Assembly: GCA_964432485.1 (NCBI GenBank)
Contig: CAYSNP010000009.1
Location: forward strand, 1-55,888
Length of the DNA: 55,888 nt
DNA from: CAYSNP01 sp964432485
GTDB taxonomy: Bacteria; Bacillota; Clostridia; Christensenellales; DTU072
Direction of reading: 5' to 3'
Shown here: positions 7,535-15,419 of the stretch, one piece after another
How positions within the stretch are numbered: the first letter of the stretch is position 1
How the letters are laid out: each line of letters begins with the position of its first letter
The notes under the pieces: generated by a model
What the model saw: only the letters and a program-made list of their open reading frames with translations
Databases searched by the model: none
What the model was told of the DNA's origin: nothing
Program-made: the position numbers and the translations under genes

Positions 7535-8195
7535 TATATTGACAATATTTCCCTCTTGTTACCAAGGGCTAAAGTGTAGCATTATTGGTAAGGCATTGGA
7601 TAAGGGTGTTATCAGCCTTAATATATACGATATTAGGGATTATGCCTTCAATAAGCATAAAAAAGTAGATGATTATCCTTATGGCGGCGGGGCAGGAATG
7701 GTTATGATGCCCGCTCCCTTATGCGATGCTATCAGCGCTTGCGACCCAAAGCATAACTCACTGCGAATATTGCTGTCACCTAAAGGCAAGGTACTAGACC
7801 AAGAGCTAGTAAAGAGCTTAGCAAAAAGCCAACATATTATGTTAGTAAACGGAGCGTACGAAGGCGTTGACCAAAGGGTAATAGACAGCCAAATCGATAT
7901 GGAGTTGTCTATTGGCGATTATATCCTAACTTCCGGTGATTTGGCTTCTATGGTAGTAGTTAACTCAATAGCCCGATATATAGACGGAGTATTAGGCAGC
8001 AGCCAAAGTACAGCTGAAGAAAGTTTTAATAGTGGTGTTTTAGAGTATCCGCAGTATACACGACCCGAGGTATATAACGGTATGGCAGTCCCCGAGGTGC
8101 TGTTATCGGGCAATCATGCGGCCATTGCGGCTTGGAGAGCGGAGCAAAGCAAAAAGTTGACCAAAAAGATGCGTCCGGATCTATTGGAGGAGTAA
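7524..8195 (+). CDS. trmD: tRNA (guanine-N1)-methyltransferase TrmD
   Basis: 223 aa, slightly short (usual 230-250). Methylates G37 of tRNAs using SAM bound in a trefoil knot. Motifs: 'DDYPYGGGAGMVMMP', 'LLSPKGKVL', 'GAYEGVDQRV', 'ELSIGDYILTSGDLASMVV', and the C-terminal helical domain. The ATG overlaps rimM; translation is probably coupled. Confidence 0.96.
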   Translation: MRIDILTIFPSCYQGLKCSIIGKALDKGVISLNIYDIRDYAFNKHKKVDDYPYGGGAGMVMMPAPLCDAISACDPKHNSLRILLSPKGKVLDQELVKSLAKSQHIMLVNGAYEGVDQRVIDSQIDMELSIGDYILTSGDLASMVVVNSIARYIDGVLGSSQSTAEESFNSGVLEYPQYTRPEVYNGMAVPEVLLSGNHAAIAAWRAEQSKKLTKKMRPDLLEE

Positions 8196-8196
8196 A

Positions 8197-9042
8197 ATGC
8201 ATATCCATTGGTTTCCCGGACATATGACAAAAGCACTAAGGATGATGGAGCAAGAAGTAGTAGCTGTTGATGCTATTATTTATATGTTAGACGCTCGTGC
8301 TCCCCGCTCTTGTATCAATCCTGCTTTTGATAGCATAATAGGCTCAAGACCTGTACTTTATATACTCAATAAGAGCGATTTGGTTACCCAAAGTGAAGTT
8401 AAGCTGTGGGTTGATTATTTTTCTGACTTAGGCAAACAAGCTCTTAGCATTACAAGCACAAGCAGAGGAATAAAGCCGAAAATAGTTCAAGCGTTAAAGC
8501 AAGCCTGCGCGCCTGTTATTCAGAAATATCTGGATAAGGGCGTTAAGAAAACAATTAGGGCTATGGTTATAGGTATCCCTAATTCGGGCAAATCCACTTT
8601 AATTAACAGTTTGGCAGGCTTCAAAAAAACCGTTACCGGCAACAGGCCCGGGGTCACCAGAGGCAAGCAATGGATTAGCATTGACCCTTATATAGATGTG
8701 ATGGATACGCCGGGCACTCTTTATCCGGACTTTAACGACCAAGCCAAAGCGGTAAGGCTTGCGCTGATAGGCAGTATTAGAGATGAGATTACCGATATAA
8801 TCGGGCTGGCAACAGAAGCTATTATGTTTTTGAAAAAAGAATATCCTGTTTCGTTGCTTAACGCTTTCCCAAATATAGAAGCAGAGCAAGATGCGCCGGC
8901 AATACTGGATAAAGTTGCACTTGCCAGGGGCTACTTACTGCAAGGCGGAAAGATGGATATCGAAAGAGCGGCAAGGGCAATAGTCAACGATTTAAGGAAG
9001 TTAAAGTTCGGCAAAATAATATACGAAAAGCCTAACGAGTAA
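8197..9042 (+). CDS. rbgA: Ribosome biogenesis GTPase RbgA (YlqF)
   Basis: 281 aa. Late 50S assembly GTPase. Circularly permuted G motifs: 'NKSDLV' (G4) comes before 'GIPNSGKSTLIN' (G1) and 'DTPGT' (G3). N-terminus 'MHIHWFPGHMTKALRMM' is characteristic. C-terminal helical domain present. Good GGAGG site overlapping the end of trmD. In Bacillus rplS sits between trmD and this gene; here it does not. Confidence 0.95.
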   Translation: MHIHWFPGHMTKALRMMEQEVVAVDAIIYMLDARAPRSCINPAFDSIIGSRPVLYILNKSDLVTQSEVKLWVDYFSDLGKQALSITSTSRGIKPKIVQALKQACAPVIQKYLDKGVKKTIRAMVIGIPNSGKSTLINSLAGFKKTVTGNRPGVTRGKQWISIDPYIDVMDTPGTLYPDFNDQAKAVRLALIGSIRDEITDIIGLATEAIMFLKKEYPVSLLNAFPNIEAEQDAPAILDKVALARGYLLQGGKMDIERAARAIVNDLRKLKFGKIIYEKPNE

Positions 9043-9048
9043 ACCATT

Positions 9049-9675
9049 ATGAAGTACATATACGAAGTTGAAAACTATTTAGCTTATGAAAACTACTGCC
9101 GCAAACAAGGCAAGCGTTATATTTGCGGTATAGACGAAGTAGGCAGAGGCCCTCTTGCAGGACCGGTCAGCGTATGCGCTTGCATTATGGATTTAGATAA
9201 GCCGGTCACAGGCGTTAGGGACAGCAAAAAGTTGACTTGCGGCAAAAGGCAGGAGTTAGAGCCGCTAATAAAGCAAAATTGTATAGATTACTGCATTGTG
9301 GATATAGAAGAGGATATTATAGACGAAATAAATATCCTTAACGCAGTACTAAAAGGGGCAAAAAGTGCAGTAGAAGGGCTTAAAGTTAAACCTGATATTA
9401 TACTTATAGATGCCTTAAAAGTGGATTTTGGGATAGAAACGATAAGCATAATTGGCGGAGATGATAAAAGCTACACTATAGCCGCCGCTTCTATACTTGC
9501 CAAAGTACATAGAGATGCGCTTATGGACAGCTTTGACCAAAAATATCCGCTTTATGGATTTTGCCGCAACAAAGGTTACGGTACTCCCGAGCATATTCAA
9601 GCATTGACAAAGATAGGGCCTGCCCCTATACATAGACGCACTTTTCTTAAAAAGATTTTAGAAGGTGCGCAGTGA
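9049..9675 (+). CDS. rnhB: Ribonuclease HII
   Basis: 208 aa. Cleaves RNA in RNA-DNA hybrids and single ribonucleotides in DNA. Active-site 'GIDEVGRGPLAGPV', 'DSKKLT' and 'ASILAKVHRD' are present, as is the conserved 'KGYGTPEHI'. Only a weak ribosome site (ACGAG), so it may rely on coupling to rbgA six bases upstream. The stop overlaps the yraN GTG. Confidence 0.95.
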   Translation: MKYIYEVENYLAYENYCRKQGKRYICGIDEVGRGPLAGPVSVCACIMDLDKPVTGVRDSKKLTCGKRQELEPLIKQNCIDYCIVDIEEDIIDEINILNAVLKGAKSAVEGLKVKPDIILIDALKVDFGIETISIIGGDDKSYTIAAASILAKVHRDALMDSFDQKYPLYGFCRNKGYGTPEHIQALTKIGPAPIHRRTFLKKILEGAQ

Positions 9676-10013
9676 ACAGATACGGAACAGGCGAAAAAGG
9701 CGAGGTTATAGCCAGGCTTTATCTTGCAGATTTGGGGTATACTTTGCTGGAGGAGAACTTTCGCATTGCAAGGGTAGGCGAAATTGACCTTATAGCTATG
9801 GACGGAGCGGATTTGGTATTTGTAGAGGTCAAGACTCGTAGCAGCTATGACTTTGGCGACCCGCTAGAGTCCATAACCGCTCATAAAAGGCGGCGAATCA
9901 GACGGTGTGCGCAAGGTTACCTTGACAGTGTCGATGTGAAATATGAAAACACACGCTTTGATGTGATAATTGTTTTCAATGATGAGGCGGAACATATTAA
10001 AGATGCCTTTTAA
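9672..10013 (+). CDS. yraN: UPF0102/YraN-family putative nuclease
   Basis: 113 aa. Restriction-endonuclease-like fold: 'GEKGEVIARLYLADLGY', 'FRIARVGEIDLIAMDG', 'LVFVEVKTRSS'. The E..D..ExK residues are the usual metal-binding set, but the cellular role of the family is not settled. GTG start overlaps the rnhB stop (GTGA). Last gene of the operon; a short palindrome (10003-10018) over the stop has no T tract. Confidence 0.9.
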   Translation: MNRYGTGEKGEVIARLYLADLGYTLLEENFRIARVGEIDLIAMDGADLVFVEVKTRSSYDFGDPLESITAHKRRRIRRCAQGYLDSVDVKYENTRFDVIIVFNDEAEHIKDAF

Positions 10014-10050
10014 GGCATACTAAAATATTGGGTATATCAGCATAAAATGC

Positions 10051-10079
10051 TTGTAAAATAAAGATGTTTTTGTTATTAT
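10051..10079 (+). promoter_or_regulatory. Sigma-A promoter of rplS
   Basis: TTGTAA (10051-10056), 17-bp spacer, TATTAT (10074-10079) with extended TGt. Expected +1 near 10086, giving a leader of about 87 nt. Confidence 0.75.
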
Positions 10080-10085
10080 GTTAAA

Positions 10086-10157
10086 GGCTTCAACGGTCCT
10101 ATTCAAGTATGCATATACAATATGCAAATCCTAAGGCTTGTACGAACGTTGTGATTA
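10086..10157 (+). promoter_or_regulatory. Structured 5' leader of rplS, L19-leader-like
   Basis: Nested pairings are visible: CAACG (10091-10095) with CGTTG (10147-10151); CAAG (10104-10107) with CTTG (10137-10140); GCATAT (10111-10116) with ATATGC (10120-10125) around a 3-nt loop. The Shine-Dalgarno TTGGAGG follows at about 10160. Bacillota often have an L19 autoregulatory leader here; assignment to that family is inference from position and fold, since I cannot run a covariance model. Confidence 0.5.
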
Positions 10158-10172
10158 TTTTGGAGGTAAGCC

Positions 10173-10520
10173 ATGAATCTTATTGATATTGTAGAAAAAG
10201 AAGGGATGAGAGAAGATATTCCTGAATTTAATGTGGGAGATACCGTAAAGGTATTTGTAAAAGTTGTAGAAGGCGCACGAGAGCGTTTGCAAGCGTTCGA
10301 AGGTACTGTTATCGCCCGCAAAGGCGGCAGCATAAGAGAGACTTTTACAGTAAGACGCCTTTCGTTCGGGATAGGGGTAGAAAGGACTTTTCCTTTGCAT
10401 TCTCCCAAGATTGACCATATAGAAGTTGTAAGGCAAGGCAAAGTAAGGCGAGCTAAGCTCTATTACTTGAGAGGCCGCACAGGCAGAGCGGCAAGGGTTA
10501 AACAAAAAGGTATACAATAA
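10173..10520 (+). CDS. rplS: 50S ribosomal protein bL19
   Basis: 115 aa, normal length. Family blocks: 'DIPEFNVGDTVKVFVKV', 'RLQAFEGTVIARKGG', 'IRETFTVRRLSFGIGVERTF', 'LYYLRGRTGRAARVK'. Strong TTGGAGGT site. It has left its usual place between trmD and rbgA and here follows yraN, with its own promoter and leader. Confidence 0.97.
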   Translation: MNLIDIVEKEGMREDIPEFNVGDTVKVFVKVVEGARERLQAFEGTVIARKGGSIRETFTVRRLSFGIGVERTFPLHSPKIDHIEVVRQGKVRRAKLYYLRGRTGRAARVKQKGIQ

Positions 10521-10530
10521 GGGTATTGAA

Positions 10531-12678
10531 ATGAAAAAAGTCGTTTTAGTAGTTGTATTGATATCAGCACTTGTGACGCTCCTTTCCGCTTGCAATTTTG
10601 TTCCCGTATCCGCTTATAACGAGGAGATATTAAAGGGCAGCGTGCTGGACTATGAAGATATTGGCCAGTTGCGTGAAGATTGGGAGCTTCAGCAGGGCGG
10701 CGATGGCACTTCAAGTGCATTTACCATTGCCGGCGAGGAAAGCGCAGGGACTAAAGGTATCCAAATCAGCACCAACAATACAGGCGGTTGGGCATATTTA
10801 GCGCAAAAAGTTTTTCTAAAAAACAATAGCTATTACAAGATAACTTATGAGTACACATCTTCTTCAATGTCAGATTTTGATGAGGACACAAAAGGGGTAG
10901 GTTTCTTTGTAGGCTTTTTAGAAGACCCGCTATTTAATATTGGCACTGATGAGCAAATAGAGGAAACCGGCTCCACCAGCGGCAAACAAACTGTTGATTT
11001 TTTCTTCCATACAAAGAATGTTAAAGAAGCGCACTTAGCTCTTAGAGTAGGCACAGAGGACAATCCTATTTCGGCAAGCAATGTTACTATTTATTCTGCC
11101 AATCTGGTTAGAGTGAAAGCCAGCGAAATTGACTTGCAAGAAAATATTTTTGAACTGACTACCAATGTGTTTGGAGCGGCAAGCGTGCTTAACTCTTCTT
11201 ATGTCATTGCCGGCGGTATTGTTAGTTTGGTTATTATTTACGCTGCTTTTGTATTGCTTAGAAGAGCTATGGCGGCAGAGGATAAGCACTTATTAAAAGG
11301 CAAGCTCTCCCGCTTTGCAGATAACAAGTATTTTGTAATTGCAATTGTGCTTTCTATTGCTTTTATTATAAGATTCGCCATTGCGCTGACAATGAGCCTG
11401 GTAGCTAAAGGCAAGGAAACGCTATTTTTAGGATTTGAAACTGAAAAGCTGATTGAACAAGGCTTATTTATAGCCAGTCACGGTCCGCGCTTTATGTTTA
11501 AGCATTTAGAAGTTGCCAGCTTTATGCCCGGACAATTTTACCTTGCCAGTATAGTGGGCTTTTTGCTTAGATTGTTTGGCAGCGAAAGTACAGTACTTGG
11601 TGCATTCTTTATAAAGTTGCTTGCTATCTTTGCGGATTTAGGAGCGGTTTATATACTGTATAATTTAGCGCTAAAGAAGTTTTCTAAGATTTCTTCGGGG
11701 ATGATAGCACTTGCTTACAGCTTATTGCCTACTGTATTTGTACTAAGCGGCGTATATAGCAGTTGGGCTTCAATCGTTGTATTATTGGTATTGCTTACTT
11801 TTTACTTTATGCTTAACAAAAACTTGTTAGGGCTGGGAATAGCTTATTTCTTTGCGTTATTGCTGTCTCCCTATGCAATTTTAGCAGGTCCGATAATATT
11901 GATGTATTTGGTTTATATAGCAATAGGGGACAAGTCCAAAATATTGCCTATAAGCATTGGTGTGCTTTCCGCTGTGGTATTATTTTATTTGGCGGGGCTG
12001 CCTTTTGTAATTAATGAGGTAGCAAAAGGAAAAGCATTTGCACCTTTTACCCATTATATTGAAGCGCTAAAACTAGATAACTTCTATACTATGAATGCTT
12101 TTAACTTTCAAGCATTATTAGGCAATAACTTTGAAGAAATCACCATAGAGTCTACATTCATTACTATCTTGTTTAAGTTGCTCTTTTTAGGGCTTTTGGG
12201 CGTAGTTGCTTTTAAGAATAAGAATCGGCTTGACTTTGTACTAAGTGCAGGTATGTATTTAGCGTTAATGGTTGTTTTCACCAATAGAATGGACCAATAT
12301 GCAATGTACTTGCTTATTCCGCTAACGCTGTTAGGCGGTATTGTCACCAGAGATAAAAGGCTTATGGGTGTGGCAATGCTCTATTCGGTTATTGTCTTTG
12401 TAAATACCGTATATGTTTCAAGCGTGCTTGGTTATGATCAGGCGGGTTACCTGATAATTGAAAATAAAGCTATGCTAAGCGTATTTGGTGCGCTAAGTCT
12501 GCTGGCTGCGTTTATACATTTCTTTGCTATTTATGATATTGTGGTTTCTCGTCAGGCTTACGAAGTGGTGCCTATGGTGTCAACTTATCCTCAACGCTTG
12601 GCAAGTGTGGGCAAATTAATAGCAGCAAAATGTCGGCTTGCCGCCTCAAAAGTAAAGGGCTTATTCAAAAAAGGTTAA
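10531..12678 (+). CDS. Lipoprotein with carbohydrate-binding-like domain fused to GT-C-like membrane domain
   Basis: 715 aa. N-terminal lipoprotein signal with lipobox LLSAC (lipidated C21). Residues about 38-200 look like an extracellular jelly-roll similar to carbohydrate-binding modules ('GGWAYLAQKVFLKNNSYYKI'). A membrane helix (about 222-244) is followed by a basic/acidic loop and then about 10 hydrophobic segments to residue 690, with the rhythm of GT-C or PIG-V/Gpi18-like glycosyltransferases; a basic tail ends inside. In the first outer loop the acidic residues are E-T-E ('FLGFETEKLI') instead of the usual Asp-containing motif. It may transfer sugar from a lipid carrier to the surface, but substrate and activity are unknown. 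Starts 10 bp after rplS with an AAGGG site, so probably co-transcribed. Confidence 0.6.
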   Translation: MKKVVLVVVLISALVTLLSACNFVPVSAYNEEILKGSVLDYEDIGQLREDWELQQGGDGTSSAFTIAGEESAGTKGIQISTNNTGGWAYLAQKVFLKNNSYYKITYEYTSSSMSDFDEDTKGVGFFVGFLEDPLFNIGTDEQIEETGSTSGKQTVDFFFHTKNVKEAHLALRVGTEDNPISASNVTIYSANLVRVKASEIDLQENIFELTTNVFGAASVLNSSYVIAGGIVSLVIIYAAFVLLRRAMAAEDKHLLKGKLSRFADNKYFVIAIVLSIAFIIRFAIALTMSLVAKGKETLFLGFETEKLIEQGLFIASHGPRFMFKHLEVASFMPGQFYLASIVGFLLRLFGSESTVLGAFFIKLLAIFADLGAVYILYNLALKKFSKISSGMIALAYSLLPTVFVLSGVYSSWASIVVLLVLLTFYFMLNKNLLGLGIAYFFALLLSPYAILAGPIILMYLVYIAIGDKSKILPISIGVLSAVVLFYLAGLPFVINEVAKGKAFAPFTHYIEALKLDNFYTMNAFNFQALLGNNFEEITIESTFITILFKLLFLGLLGVVAFKNKNRLDFVLSAGMYLALMVVFTNRMDQYAMYLLIPLTLLGGIVTRDKRLMGVAMLYSVIVFVNTVYVSSVLGYDQAGYLIIENKAMLSVFGALSLLAAFIHFFAIYDIVVSRQAYEVVPMVSTYPQRLASVGKLIAAKCRLAASKVKGLFKKG

Positions 12679-12738
12679 AGATATACTTGCAAGCAGGCAT
12701 ACTTAAACTATCCAAACCGAAGCAAGATATTTGTTTTT

Positions 12739-12766
12739 TAAGCATATTATGGCGATAATATGCTTA
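12739..12766. repeat. Perfect 12-bp inverted repeat next to the comM -35
   Basis: TAAGCATATTAT, 4-nt loop GGCG, ATAATATGCTTA. The right arm ends one base before the -35 of the comM promoter. No T tract follows on either strand, so a terminator is unlikely; an operator is possible. Confidence 0.7.
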
Positions 12767-12795
12767 TTGCACATTATTTTCGGTTATGCTACAAT
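12767..12795 (+). promoter_or_regulatory. Sigma-A promoter of comM-dprA-topA run
   Basis: TTGCAC (12767-12772), 17-bp spacer, TACAAT (12790-12795) with extended TGc. The comM start codon follows at 12811 with AAGGTG as ribosome site. Confidence 0.8.
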
Positions 12796-12810
12796 ATCAA
12801 AAGGTGAAAT

Positions 12811-14331
12811 ATGTTAGCTAAAGTAAAAAGCTATGCGCTATCCGGATTGGAAGGATACCTGGTAGATATAGAGGTAGACCTTAGGCCCGGAGTGCCCGTT
12901 TTTGATATTGTGGGGTTGCCGAGCAGCAGCATTAAAGAAGCACGCAATAGGGTGCAAACAGCGGTTAAGAATAGCTGTTATGAGTTCAAAGGCAAGAGGG
13001 TAACTATCAACCTTGCTCCTGCTGATACCAAAAAAAGCGGTTCTTATTTTGACTTTCCTATGGCGGTAGGGTTTTTGATAAGCTCAGGGCAGCTGCCTTC
13101 TGAAATATATAAGGATTACATAATGATAGGCGAGCTGTCGCTTGATGGTGCGCTAAGAGGCGTAAACGGCGTAATGCCTATGCTGATTTCTGCCCTGCAA
13201 AGCGGATATAAGAAGTTTATTATCCCTTATGGCAATGTAAAAGAAGCCAGCTATATAAAAGGTATAGAAGTGATTGCGGTGTCAACCCTTTCGGAGGCTT
13301 GCTTTTTTCTGTCAGGCTTGGAGCAGCTATCTCCCATAGAGCCTTGTAATTATATAGCGGAGGAAAACAGGGATTACTCCAATGCCGATTTTGCTTTTGT
13401 CAAAGGGCAATCGCTTGCTAAAAGGGCTTTGGAAATTGCGGTAGCAGGCGGTCATAATATTTTGATGAGCGGCCCTCCGGGTACCGGGAAAACTATGTTA
13501 GCCCGTTGCGTGCCTAGCATAATGCCTAAACTTTCTTTTGAAGAAGCTATAGAAATCACTAAGATTCATTCTATAGCGGGCATTTTAGATAGCGAAGCGG
13601 GAATAGTGCGCGCTCGCCCTTTCCGCAATCCTCATCATACAGCAAGCTCTTATGCTCTTACCGGAGGCGGCTCGGCAGCTATGCCCGGCGAGGTTAGCCT
13701 TGCTCATCACGGAGTGCTGTTTTTGGACGAAATACCGGAATATCAAAGAAAAACTCTGGAAACTTTGCGCCAGCCTTTAGAAGGCGGCTCTATTACAGTA
13801 GCCCGAGTAGCACGCACAGTTGAGTATCCCGCCAGATTTATGCTTATTGCCAGTATGAATCCTTGCCCTTGCGGCAGGGGCGGGGCAGAATGCACTTGCA
13901 GCGCAAGAGAAATTGCTGTTTATCGCAATAAGCTAAGCGGACCGCTGCTGGACCGCATAGATATTTCGGTTACTGTGGATAATGTAGAGTATGATGAGCT
14001 AAGGTGCAAGGGAGTTTGCGAAAGCAGCGCAGATATTAAAAAAAGGGTAGAAGCGGCAAGACTGCTTCAGTTGGAGAGGTTTGCGCATGAAGGGATTTAC
14101 TCTAACAGTCAAATGAGCAATGCATTGCTAGATAAGTATTGCGCTATTTGTCCTGACTCCGAACTGCTGTTAAAACAGGCATATAAGCGTCTTAATTTAA
14201 GTGCCAGGGGCACTGTTAGGGTGCTAAAGACAGCCAGGACAATTGCCGACTTGGACAAAGCGGCAAATATCAGCTCCTTTCATTTAGCGGAAGCAATTCA
14301 ATTTCGAGGATATGAAAAAGAAAGGTTATGA
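12811..14331 (+). CDS. comM: ComM/YifB-family AAA+ helicase (Mg-chelatase-like)
   Basis: 506 aa, full length. N-terminal Lon-S16-like domain ('VFDIVGLPSSSIKEARNRV', 'INLAPADTKKSGSYFDFPMA'), AAA+ domain with Walker A 'GPPGTGKT', Walker B 'LFLDEIPE', and zinc/Cys cluster 'CPCGRGGAECTC', then the C-terminal Mg-chelatase helical domain. ComM promotes branch migration during DNA uptake recombination in Gram-negatives. Its place before dprA suggests a role in handling incoming or recombining DNA. Confidence 0.93.
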   Translation: MLAKVKSYALSGLEGYLVDIEVDLRPGVPVFDIVGLPSSSIKEARNRVQTAVKNSCYEFKGKRVTINLAPADTKKSGSYFDFPMAVGFLISSGQLPSEIYKDYIMIGELSLDGALRGVNGVMPMLISALQSGYKKFIIPYGNVKEASYIKGIEVIAVSTLSEACFFLSGLEQLSPIEPCNYIAEENRDYSNADFAFVKGQSLAKRALEIAVAGGHNILMSGPPGTGKTMLARCVPSIMPKLSFEEAIEITKIHSIAGILDSEAGIVRARPFRNPHHTASSYALTGGGSAAMPGEVSLAHHGVLFLDEIPEYQRKTLETLRQPLEGGSITVARVARTVEYPARFMLIASMNPCPCGRGGAECTCSAREIAVYRNKLSGPLLDRIDISVTVDNVEYDELRCKGVCESSADIKKRVEAARLLQLERFAHEGIYSNSQMSNALLDKYCAICPDSELLLKQAYKRLNLSARGTVRVLKTARTIADLDKAANISSFHLAEAIQFRGYEKERL

Positions 14332-15419
14332 GTTACTCTAAGGAACAAAAGGCTTGTATTTGGCTAAATATTATAGAAGGTTTAGGCTCTGCAAAAAAGA
14401 CAAAACTACTTACTATGCGGGATCATCCATACGAAGTATATGCAGACCTTAAAAATATGCGCACCCAAATTGTAATGGAACTTGACGAATTAGCATATCA
14501 AAAACTTGTTGCTGCAAAAGAAGCCAATGAAGTTGAGGAGCATTGCTTAGCTTTAGAGAAAAATGGAATAAAATTGCTCACTTTTTTTGACGATGCTTAC
14601 CCCAGGGGATTAAAAGAGATTGACACGCCCCCAATATTGTTGTATTGTAAAGGAGATATTTCGCTACTTACAGAGTTGTGCATAGCTGTAATAGGTACCA
14701 GGACACCCAGCAGGTACGGAATAACTATTACAGAACAGTTTTGCGAAGGGCTGATAGAGCGCGGGATAGTTATTGTAAGCGGACTTGCACGCGGTATAGA
14801 CGCAGTAGCGCACAATGTAGCACTAGCTTGCGGCGGAGCAACTATAGCGGTGTTAGGTTCGGGAATAGATGTAATCTATCCTTTTGAAAACAGGAATATA
14901 TATAAGGAAATAGCAAAAAAAGGCTTGCTTATTTCAGAATATAAGATGGGCACTCGTCCAAATGCTTACCAATTCCCGGAAAGGAACAGGCTAATTAGCG
15001 GGATATCACAAGGTGTATTAGTTACGGAGGCAGGAGCAAAAAGCGGCTCTTTAATTACTGCAGACCATGCGCTAAAGCAAGGAAAGGAGCTGTTTCTGGT
15101 TCCGGGCAATATCACCAGCAAGAAAAGCGAAGGGGCTAATATGCTGCTAAAGAGTGTCCAAGGCGCAATGGTTACCAATGTCAATGATATATTTGACGCC
15201 TTAGGCATTAAGAAACTGGATTTGAAGCCTGAAAGCGCTAAACTTGATATGGTGGAAGCGCTTATAGTAGCCTCACTTAAAGAGGGGGAGAAGCATTTGG
15301 AACAGCTTTTGGCTCTTACGGAATTGCGGATTGCAGATTTATCCGCTATACTTGTAAAAATGGAGCTATTTGGCATAATAAATAAACTGGATAATAATTA
15401 TTACGGAGTTACAGAATGA
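14328..15419 (+). CDS. dprA: DNA processing protein DprA
   Basis: 363 aa. Loads RecA on incoming single-stranded DNA. N-terminal SAM-like helical segment, then the DprA Rossmann fold: 'AVIGTRTPSRYG', 'IVSGLARGIDAVAH', 'AVLGSGIDVIYP', 'FPERNRLISG', 'SLITADHALKQG', and a C-terminal winged-helix-like domain. ATG overlaps the comM stop (ATGAG), and its stop overlaps topA (ATGA). Confidence 0.96.
   Translation: MSYSKEQKACIWLNIIEGLGSAKKTKLLTMRDHPYEVYADLKNMRTQIVMELDELAYQKLVAAKEANEVEEHCLALEKNGIKLLTFFDDAYPRGLKEIDTPPILLYCKGDISLLTELCIAVIGTRTPSRYGITITEQFCEGLIERGIVIVSGLARGIDAVAHNVALACGGATIAVLGSGIDVIYPFENRNIYKEIAKKGLLISEYKMGTRPNAYQFPERNRLISGISQGVLVTEAGAKSGSLITADHALKQGKELFLVPGNITSKKSEGANMLLKSVQGAMVTNVNDIFDALGIKKLDLKPESAKLDMVEALIVASLKEGEKHLEQLLALTELRIADLSAILVKMELFGIINKLDNNYYGVTE

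Noticed and set aside
10003..10018. ATGCCTT/AAGGCAT palindrome at the end of yraN as a terminator
   Set aside because: Only a two-base loop and no T tract; it overlaps the stop codon and is probably a chance palindrome.
10155..10595. 146-aa minus-strand frame across rplS
   Set aside because: Antisense shadow of rplS with no ribosome site or family features.
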